Assembly (NCBI RefSeq): GCF_016019885.1
Contig: NZ_JAEANY010000001.1
Location: forward strand, 744,001 to 808,000
Length of the DNA: 64,000 nucleotides
From: Aurantiacibacter sediminis
GTDB lineage: Bacteria > Pseudomonadota > Alphaproteobacteria > Sphingomonadales > Sphingomonadaceae
Reading direction: 5' to 3'
A model generated the notes under the pieces. The model made no database searches, was not told the DNA's origin, and was given only the letters and a program-made list of their open reading frames with translations. The position numbers and the translations under genes are program-made. The stretch's first letter is position 1; each line of letters starts with the position of its first letter. Below are positions 43,922 to 50,160 of the stretch, piece after piece.

Positions 43922-46341
43922 TCGGCCGCCTCCCTCTTGTCGGGACTATCAGGGCCGGGCCACGGCGTGTTGGTGAGCTCGGGATACCATTGTGCAGGCG
44001 CGTCACCAAGATTGCCGCGCAGGTGGTCGAGCCGCCGCACGCTGCTTTCGCGGCCCGAAAGAATGGTCAGCACTTCAGGTGCATTTGACAAGTCGAGCCG
44101 CACCACAACGCTCGCATCGGGCTGGCGGACAAGGAAGCAGCGGCTATGGGCAGGCAAGGTGCGGATGAGGGCCAGTTCGTGCTCGGTCAGGCCGAAACCG
44201 TCGCAATAATCCTCGGCCCGCGCCTTGGCATTGGGCATGAACAGCATCGTCGCAGTCTGTTCGACCAGCGCGGTCGAAATCTTACTGTCGAGAGCATCGC
44301 GCGCGCTCTGTGTCGCAAAGCCGACCAGCGCGTTGCGCTTCCGCAGGGTCTTGAGCCAATCGCGGATACGCGCGGCGAAGACTTCATCGTCGAGCGCCTT
44401 CCAGCCTTCATCGATCAGGATTATCGTCGGCTGCCCGTCGAGCCGTTCATCGATGCGATGGAACAGGTACATCATGACCGGGGTGCGCAGCTTGGGATTT
44501 TCCAGCAGCGCAGTCATGTCGAAGCCCATGACGCGGGTTTCGAGATCGAGATTGTCGGTCGCGTTGTCGAAGAGCCAGCCATGCTCGCCATCGTCAATCC
44601 AGGCGGAGAGGCGGTCTGCCAGATCGCCCGGTTCGGGGCGGCGGCTGCCCGAGACCAGTTCCTTGAAATGCCTGAGGCGGCGCAGCGAGCTGTCATTGGC
44701 ATAAGCCGCATCGACCGCAGCCGCGATTGTCGCGCTTTCTTCCGGGCCCTGTGCGTTGAGCAGGACGGAAAGCCAATCGCGCAGGAAGCCGCGATTGACC
44801 GGCGTATCGGGCAGGGCGAGCGGATTGAAGCCCGTCGGCTGTCCCGAAGAAATGCGATCGTAATTGCCGCCGATGCCGCGAATGAACAGCTCCGCACCGC
44901 GATCCTTGTCAAACAGGACTGTGCGGGGGCGGAATTTCTGCGCCTGCGCGGCGAGGAAATTCATCACCACGGTCTTGCCCGAACCCGACGGGCCGATGAC
45001 GGAGAAATTGCCTAGGTCGCCATCGTGGAAATTGAAGAAAAACGGCGTTGAGCTGGTCGTCTGCAAAAGGGTGACGGCATCGCCCCAGTGATTTCCTTCC
45101 GCCTGCCCCAACGCAAAGCCGTGGAAGCTTCCGAAGCTCGCCATGTTGGCCGTCGATATCATCGCGCGGCGCACGAGGTATTGCTCATTACCGGGGAACT
45201 GGCCCCAGAAGGCGGGCTCCAGATTGGTGTCTTCACGCACGGCAATCGCGCCCGTATCGGCGAGGCTTGCAGCGATAGACGCAGTTGCATCGTCAAGCCG
45301 CGCGAGGTCACGCTCCCGCACGAGGACGGAGAGGTGATGATCGCCAAAGGCCACGCTGCCAGCGCCCAGCTCATCGCGCGCGGCCAGCATATCTCCACGC
45401 TCGGCCTGCGCTTCTTCATCGGCGCTCCGAAGGCGGCGAATGGCGAGGTCGATCCGTTCGCGCGCGCTCTGGCGCTCCTGCGGCGCGAAGGTTTCGGTCA
45501 CCACCATTTCATGTGGCAGGCGCAGCATGGCATCGAGTAGGCCGGGGCTGGTCGCGTCGGGGTAATCTTTCAGGCTGAGGATCGAGGCAAAGTCGACACC
45601 GCCCGCACCGCGCAGCTCCATGGCATCGAGGCCGAAGCTCGCGCGGCGATAGGGGAGCATGTCGCCGATATCGGCTTCCGGATCGGGGCGGCGCACCGGG
45701 CGCATTTCGCCATTGTAGAGCGCGGAAAGCAGCTCCAGCAGCTCATTATGCGTGTGGCCGGAATTGCCCGTATAATCGCCCAGCGGCTGCGCATCATATT
45801 CGCCGAGGCTGGCTGCGAGAGACTGGACCGCGCCGCGCAGGGAGCGCAGATCTTTGACGTCAATCTCTTCAGCTTCCGTCGGCGTGCGGCGGAAGAATTT
45901 GCTCACCCGCTCAACCAGGCCTGCCTTGCCGCGCGCAGGACGGCGGACCAGAGTGATGAACTGATCGTTCACGAAGAGCGAGCCTGAAGTCAGCCTTTGC
46001 CGCCAGCGCTGATCGATATGCGCGGAAAGCGGATCGGGGAATTCTGCGTCGAGTTCCACGCTCACCCGGCGGCGGATGACGTGGTGATACATGATAAAGC
46101 GCGCATCCAGATTGCTGCGCAGCATCACTTCGCGCGTCGCGGCATGGGCGTTGAGCGCTTCTGTATCTTCGGTTTCGAACAGCAGGCCCGGAACCTGCAG
46201 CGCCGCTATCAGCGACCCATCGCGCAGAAGCATGACACCGGGTTCGACCAGCTGCGCATAGGGCAGGCGATCGCCGGCATGCGCTTCCTTGGCGCTCCAC
46301 GCGGCGGCTCCCAGCCAGTTTTTGGGCCCAGTGCCCGTCAT
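43918..46341 (-). CDS. virB4: Type IV secretion system ATPase VirB4
   Basis: 807 residues. An N-terminal CagE/VirB4 domain (RLPYAQLVEPGVMLLRDGSLIAALQVPGL onward) is followed by the C-terminal ATPase. Walker A is SVIGPSGSGKTVVMNFLAAQ near residue 450 and Walker B is PTIILIDEGWKALDDE near residue 637, then FATQSARDALDS as a conserved sensor region. VirB4 is the universal motor of type IV secretion and organises the inner-membrane complex. virB3 ends 25 bases upstream; virB6 overlaps its end by 4 bases. Confidence 0.94.
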   Translation of the reverse strand: MTGTGPKNWLGAAAWSAKEAHAGDRLPYAQLVEPGVMLLRDGSLIAALQVPGLLFETEDTEALNAHAATREVMLRSNLDARFIMYHHVIRRRVSVELDAEFPDPLSAHIDQRWRQRLTSGSLFVNDQFITLVRRPARGKAGLVERVSKFFRRTPTEAEEIDVKDLRSLRGAVQSLAASLGEYDAQPLGDYTGNSGHTHNELLELLSALYNGEMRPVRRPDPEADIGDMLPYRRASFGLDAMELRGAGGVDFASILSLKDYPDATSPGLLDAMLRLPHEMVVTETFAPQERQSARERIDLAIRRLRSADEEAQAERGDMLAARDELGAGSVAFGDHHLSVLVRERDLARLDDATASIAASLADTGAIAVREDTNLEPAFWGQFPGNEQYLVRRAMISTANMASFGSFHGFALGQAEGNHWGDAVTLLQTTSSTPFFFNFHDGDLGNFSVIGPSGSGKTVVMNFLAAQAQKFRPRTVLFDKDRGAELFIRGIGGNYDRISSGQPTGFNPLALPDTPVNRGFLRDWLSVLLNAQGPEESATIAAAVDAAYANDSSLRRLRHFKELVSGSRRPEPGDLADRLSAWIDDGEHGWLFDNATDNLDLETRVMGFDMTALLENPKLRTPVMMYLFHRIDERLDGQPTIILIDEGWKALDDEVFAARIRDWLKTLRKRNALVGFATQSARDALDSKISTALVEQTATMLFMPNAKARAEDYCDGFGLTEHELALIRTLPAHSRCFLVRQPDASVVVRLDLSNAPEVLTILSGRESSVRRLDHLRGNLGDAPAQWYPELTNTPWPGPDSPDKREAAE

Positions 46342-46366
46342 GTCTCTGCTCCCATCCGCATTATCA

Positions 46367-46648
46367 TCACGCGGCGTATGAGTTGCAGCCCCAGCGTTTG
46401 TAATTCTTTACGCGGGGGCATTTGCTGACCTTAGTGATCCACAGGTCGAAAAAGCGCGGCTCTCTTAAACAAGCAAAATAGCCGATGGCATGCATGATGA
46501 AGGGGATGGGCAGGATCCACCAGCTTTTGAGGATCAGGAAGGCCTCCACCGTTACCAATGCATTGATGATGAAGTAATTATAGGTCACCCCGGCAAACAT
46601 TTGCGGGCGGGTCAGCGCGCGGTGAACGGGGTAACGGACAAGCTGCAT
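46367..46648 (-). CDS. virB3: Type IV secretion system protein VirB3
   Basis: 93 residues. The family pattern begins YPVHRALTRPQMFAGVTYNYFIIN, leading to one or two helices (INALVTVEAFLILKSWWILPIPFIMHAIGYFAC), then REPRFFDLW and a Cys-containing basic tail (KVSKCPRVKNYKRWGCNSYAA). VirB3 is a small inner-membrane partner of VirB4. ATG 46648 is chosen because it directly precedes MQLVRYPVHRA; the open frame upstream overlaps virB2 and is not VirB3-like. The two Cys residues in the tail are unusual. Confidence 0.86.
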   Translation of the reverse strand: MQLVRYPVHRALTRPQMFAGVTYNYFIINALVTVEAFLILKSWWILPIPFIMHAIGYFACLREPRFFDLWITKVSKCPRVKNYKRWGCNSYAA

Positions 46649-46661
46649 GATCTCTCTCGCG

Positions 46662-46967
46662 TCAGGCGGCAGCCGACTGGATTCCGGCAACAATCGATGC
46701 CGCGCCGAAAATGATGAATACGCCAACGATCACGGTCGCGCCGAAACGCCAGTTGACCCGGCCTGTCAGCATCATGAAGCCGACTGCAGCAACGGCCATC
46801 ACCGCAACCGTGGTGGCCAGCGTGCCGAGCAGCGTGCCCTGCATCCACTGGGCGGCATTGTTGATCGGATCGGAACCCGCCGGGTCTTGCGCATAAGCGG
46901 TAGCAGGCAGCGACATCACGGTCAGGAAGGCAGCCAGTCGGGTAAAAAAGCGAGCGAGCAATTGCAT
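46662..46967 (-). CDS. virB2: TrbC/VirB2 family pilin
   Basis: 101 residues. A cleavable signal ends near ATAYAQ, leaving a mature protein of about 74 residues. It has two hydrophobic helices (TLLGTLATTVAVMAVAAVGFMMLTG and FGATVIVGVFIIFGAASIVAGI) joined by a short basic loop RVNWR, exactly the VirB2 pilin layout. It would form the pilus or surface-exposed filament. The gene lies between virB1 (2 bases before it) and virB3. No VirB5 minor pilin gene is present. Confidence 0.88.
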   Translation of the reverse strand: MQLLARFFTRLAAFLTVMSLPATAYAQDPAGSDPINNAAQWMQGTLLGTLATTVAVMAVAAVGFMMLTGRVNWRFGATVIVGVFIIFGAASIVAGIQSAAA

Positions 46968-46969
46968 TG

Positions 46970-47611
46970 TTATTCAGAACTCCGGGAATGGTCAGATAGG
47001 CGGCCCATAATGGCCGCCACATAGTTTTGTGTCTCACGAATATTCGGAACGCGGCCTGAACGCGCAACGCGCGCGGGGCCTGCATTATAGGCGGCAAGGG
47101 CAAGTTCGAGATCACCGTCGAAACGATCGAGCTGCTGGCGCAGGTAACGCGCGCCGCCTTCAAGATTGGCGAAGGGATCGTCCGGATCGACCCCAAGCTC
47201 ACGCGCCGTCCCAGGCATCAGCTGGGCAAGACCGCGCGCTCCTGCCGGAGAAATCGCGTTCTCGCGCCAACGGCTTTCCTGCCACACGAGTGCCTCCAGC
47301 AGTGCCGGGCTGAGATCGTATTGCGCGGCCAGAGCGGCGATGGTGGCGGTGTAGGTTGCGGGAACGCCTGCGGCATGTTGCTGCGTATCGGCAATCGCGC
47401 TGTCCGGCACGGCTGTGGCGATCTCTAAGGGCACGTCCGCCACGGGCGTGGCAGGAATGGCAGCCGGGTTCACATATTGCCCCTGCGCCGCGCCATCGAC
47501 CCAGCGCGCATCGCCGTCGCCGCCGATTTCCAGCACTTGTGCCTGCGCGGAAGGCGCAGTCAGCACGGCCAGCACACTCGCGGCCATTAAGGTGGCAAAA
47601 CGCAGAATCAT
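46970..47611 (-). CDS. virB1: VirB1-like lytic transglycosylase
   Basis: 213 residues. The signal peptide ends at about APSAQAQ, then a spacer, then an SLT domain: LSPALLEALVWQESRWRENAISPAGARGLAQLMPGTA with the catalytic Glu of QESRW, and LELALAAYNAGPARVARSGRVPNIRETQNYVAAI. It cuts peptidoglycan to let the secretion channel through. ATG 47611 is preceded by AGGG at about 7 bases, and the upstream in-frame ATG at 47677 would put the PHO-like repeat inside the gene. It is the first gene of the virB operon. Confidence 0.9.
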   Translation of the reverse strand: MILRFATLMAASVLAVLTAPSAQAQVLEIGGDGDARWVDGAAQGQYVNPAAIPATPVADVPLEIATAVPDSAIADTQQHAAGVPATYTATIAALAAQYDLSPALLEALVWQESRWRENAISPAGARGLAQLMPGTARELGVDPDDPFANLEGGARYLRQQLDRFDGDLELALAAYNAGPARVARSGRVPNIRETQNYVAAIMGRLSDHSRSSE

Positions 47612-47644
47612 CAAATCCCTCGGGTCCGTACGGCCAATGCTTAC

Positions 47645-47667
47645 AACAAATGACACAGACGTGACAG
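47645..47667 (-). promoter_or_regulatory. PHO-box-like direct repeat upstream of virB1
   Basis: On the minus strand two 11-base units follow each other exactly: TGTCACGTCTG (47666-47656) and TGTCATTTGTT (47655-47645), preceded by C. This matches the TGTCA-n6-TGTCA layout of PhoB sites. It ends 33 bases before the virB1 ATG. The role is inferred. Confidence 0.5.
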
Positions 47668-47753
47668 TCTTCGCCAAATGTCGTTGCAGAGTGCTTGGAC
47701 AGCACGCTTACTGAGCAGCGTTAACGGGAGCGAGAGAAAGGCTACAGAAACGC

Positions 47754-47785
47754 AAAAGGGCCGGCGGCTTTGTGCCTACCGACCC
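47754..47785 (-). terminator. Terminator after the TPR gene
   Basis: On the minus strand GGGTCGGTAGGC (from 47785) pairs with GCCGCCGGCCC (ending 47758), with a bulged A and ACAAA loop, followed by TTTT at 47757-47754. Confidence 0.7.
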
Positions 47786-47827
47786 GTTAATTATGCGTTC
47801 CCGAAAGACGCGCGTCGCCGTTTCCTA

Positions 47828-48196
47828 TCAGCGTGAGGCAAGTGCCTCAAACTCGACGCTGGCGAGTGCCAAACGCGCGGCATCGCGCGAGTCGAGCCAG
47901 CGGCCATTGGCGAGCTCAAGCTGATACTCTTCATCGGAATCGCGGGCTGCCTGATAATATGCCTCTGCCTGTTCGTAATTGCCCAACTGCGCATGGGCGC
48001 TGCCCAGATTAATCAGGATCGCAGGATCGCCCGGATTGGCCTCGAGCTCTGCTTCGAGACGCGTCACTGCCGCAGCGGCATCGCCTTCAATCAGCTGCTC
48101 GAAAGCGACTTCGCGCGTTTCATACTGCTGCTCGACCATTTCCGCAGTCACAGCCTGACCTGCCATCAGGGGTGCCAAAACCAGCGTTGCAAACAT
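47828..48196 (-). CDS. Small secreted tetratricopeptide-repeat protein
   Basis: 122 residues. A short hydrophobic N-terminus (MFATLVLAPLMAGQAVTA) may be a signal peptide. It is followed by one clear TPR pair: RLEAELEANPGDPAILINLGSAHAQLGNYEQAEAYYQAARDS carries the conserved L-G-AY-A-P positions. The C-terminus is helical (RDAARLALASVEFEALASR). AAGGAG lies 8 bases before the ATG. A scaffold or assembly role in the periplasm is the usual guess for such proteins. It is transcribed away from the lipoprotein gene 48476 and separated from virB1 by a terminator. Confidence 0.68.
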   Translation of the reverse strand: MFATLVLAPLMAGQAVTAEMVEQQYETREVAFEQLIEGDAAAAVTRLEAELEANPGDPAILINLGSAHAQLGNYEQAEAYYQAARDSDEEYQLELANGRWLDSRDAARLALASVEFEALASR

Positions 48197-48221
48197 CTCT
48201 CTCTCCTTGAGTTCTGGCCAC

Positions 48222-48273
48222 TTTATGGCCTGCGAAGAGATCGACTGCAACAAAACTGTCACATTGTCACAAA
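48222..48273 (-). promoter_or_regulatory. Promoter of the TPR gene with upstream TGTGAC tandem
   Basis: On the minus strand TTGCAG (48250-48245), 17 bases, then CATAAA (48227-48222), 26 bases before the start codon. Immediately upstream of the -35 lies a close tandem of TGTGACA and TGTGACAG (about 48270-48256), spaced 8 bases apart, at a typical activator position. Confidence 0.5.
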
Positions 48274-48375
48274 TCTGAAATATTGGGCCGGGGAATGAGG
48301 TCCGGTGCTGGCTGTGTATAAATAAAACGTCTTCATTCCAGATAGATAGATGCGGCGTCCGGCGATTCTCCATAG

Positions 48376-48419
48376 CGTCACATAACCGCAAATAAAGTGT
48401 CACCTCGCGGGCCTAGATG
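48376..48419 (+). promoter_or_regulatory. PHO-box-like promoter of the surface lipoprotein gene
   Basis: Three 11-base units in register: CGTCACATAAC (48376-48386), CGCAAATAAAG (48387-48397) and TGTCACCTCGC (48398-48408). A TAGATG -10 candidate is at 48414-48419 and there is no -35. That is the shape of a PhoB-activated promoter. The CAAATAAAG core recurs upstream of the regulator gene at 53.7 kb. Confidence 0.45.
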
Positions 48420-48475
48420 CCTCTCTCAACGACAAGTCCAATTTTCACTTTCGGATTTTTGAGGGGTCCATAGCC

Positions 48476-50050
48476 GTGACACTACTTTCCCGTTCGCTCA
48501 TCCTTGGCGTATCCGCTTTTGCCCTTTCGGCTTGCGGCGCTGACGACATTGCTTCGCCCGGTACCGGCGGCAACGTTATCATCAACAACCCGCCGGCAAC
48601 GCCGACGCCGTCGCCGACCCCGACGTCAAGCGCGGTTACCCCGGCAGGCGGTTGCCCGACGATCGCCGATCCGCAGGGTCTCACCGATGAAGGCACGATT
48701 TCCGGCCCTGAAGGCGAGTGGCGCGTTTGCGCTCTTCCACAGCGCATCAATGTTTCGACCACCCTGCCGCGCTTCGACGGCCTGCTCTATCGCCTTCCCG
48801 GCGAAGTGAATGTCGGCACCGATGGTGGTCCGGCCCCTGACGCATCGGACGGTCTCTCGGACACCAATGTCGAACTCTCGATCGATCCGGGTGTGATCCT
48901 TTATGCCAGCGGCTCGGGCTTCCTGAACGTGACGCGTGGTAACACGATCAATGCTGTCGGCACCGAAGACCTGCCGATCATCTTCACCAGCCGTGACAAC
49001 ATTCTCGGCCAGAACAACGCCAACTCGTCCGGTCAGTGGGGCGGGGTGGTCCTTTCGGGCCGTGCTCCTGTCACCGATTGCCGTACGCCGGGCGCAACGC
49101 CGGGCACCGTCGATTGCGAACGTCAGGTTGAAGGCGCCGTCAATCCTGCACTCTTCGGCGGCGCGACCGAAGACGATAGCTCGGGTACCATGCGCTACGT
49201 CCAGATCCGCTTCTCCGGTTTCGTGCTTTCGGGCGATAGCGAGCTGCAGGCGCTGACCACCGGCGGTACCGGCTCCGGCACCGATCTCAGCTTCATCCAG
49301 TCGGTCAACTCTTCGGATGACGGCGTCGAATTCTTCGGCGGTCTCGTGAACATCAAGAACTTGATCGTCGCCGGCGCAGAAGACGACTCGATCGATACCG
49401 ACACGGGCGTGAAAGCGAACATGCAGTTCGTGATCGCTGCGCAGCGCGATGGCATTGGTGACACAATCATCGAAGCCGACTCGAACAATGGCCTGGAAGA
49501 CCAGACCCCGCGTCAGAACACTACGATCGCCAATGCGACTTTCATTCAGCGCAAGGACGATGATCAGGTTGTGCGCATCCGTGGCGGCACGGATTACGGC
49601 CTTTACAACACGCTGATCTGGGACGCTTCGGCGGCAGGCACGCCTTGCATCCGGATCGATCTCGACGAAACGGTTCGCGCCGCCAATGCAGGGCTCGACG
49701 ATGTCGGCCCGCCGCGCTTCGAATCGGTTGCGCTTCAGTGTGGCACCGATTTCCGTGACGGCAGCGGTGGCATTTCTGCTGCACAGGCCGAAGGCATTTT
49801 CGACAGCGGCACCGGCAACGACAAGAGCTACACCAACACGCTGGTGAACGGTTACCTTAACGGCGCGAATGAAAATGGCTTCATGACCATTTTCGACGTG
49901 ACCACGCTCGGCAGCTTCTTCGAAGCGACCAACTTCATCGGCGCGGTTTCCGATAGCGATGACTGGACCCAGGGCTGGACCTGCGATTCTTCGGCGGTGA
50001 GCTTCGGCAACAACACCGGCAATTGCATCGACATCCCGGTCTTCAACTGA
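48476..50050 (+). CDS. Surface lipoprotein, probable right-handed beta-helix
   Basis: 524 residues starting at GTG 48476. The lipoprotein signal ends at ALSAC (Cys at about residue 20), followed by a Pro/Thr/Ser linker (NPPATPTPSPTPTSS). The body is rich in short repeats ending in Gly-Asn turns and carries IIFTSRDNILGQ...GQWGGVVLSGRAPV, a signature of a beta-helix family seen beside TonB receptors. Cys pairs (VTDCRTPGA/VDCERQ, GTPCIR/LQCGTD, WTCDSS/NCIDIP) suggest disulfides on the cell surface. The function is unknown; a nutrient-binding partner of the next receptor is inferred. No Tat or secretion motif beyond the lipobox is seen. Confidence 0.75.
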   Translation: MTLLSRSLILGVSAFALSACGADDIASPGTGGNVIINNPPATPTPSPTPTSSAVTPAGGCPTIADPQGLTDEGTISGPEGEWRVCALPQRINVSTTLPRFDGLLYRLPGEVNVGTDGGPAPDASDGLSDTNVELSIDPGVILYASGSGFLNVTRGNTINAVGTEDLPIIFTSRDNILGQNNANSSGQWGGVVLSGRAPVTDCRTPGATPGTVDCERQVEGAVNPALFGGATEDDSSGTMRYVQIRFSGFVLSGDSELQALTTGGTGSGTDLSFIQSVNSSDDGVEFFGGLVNIKNLIVAGAEDDSIDTDTGVKANMQFVIAAQRDGIGDTIIEADSNNGLEDQTPRQNTTIANATFIQRKDDDQVVRIRGGTDYGLYNTLIWDASAAGTPCIRIDLDETVRAANAGLDDVGPPRFESVALQCGTDFRDGSGGISAAQAEGIFDSGTGNDKSYTNTLVNGYLNGANENGFMTIFDVTTLGSFFEATNFIGAVSDSDDWTQGWTCDSSAVSFGNNTGNCIDIPVFN

Positions 50051-50058
50051 TCGAGCAT

Positions 50059-50098
50059 GGGGAGCGGCGCGCAGGGTAAGGCGCGGCGCTCCCCTTTT
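50059..50098 (+). terminator. Terminator or attenuator between lipoprotein and receptor genes
   Basis: GGGGAGCG (50059-50066) pairs with CGCTCCCC (50087-50094), followed by TTTT. The receptor gene starts 63 bases later, so partial read-through would let the lipoprotein be made in excess. Confidence 0.65.
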
Positions 50099-50160
50099 GC
50101 TCACCGGCAATCCGGCTGCGGCCTGATGCGATATTTTGGATCGAAATGAGGGGTTCCCCG

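Noticed and set aside
48256-48270. A further PHO box between the TPR and lipoprotein genes
   Set aside because: The TGTCAC copies are only 8 bases apart, not 11, so they do not fit a PhoB site and were kept only as an unexplained tandem.
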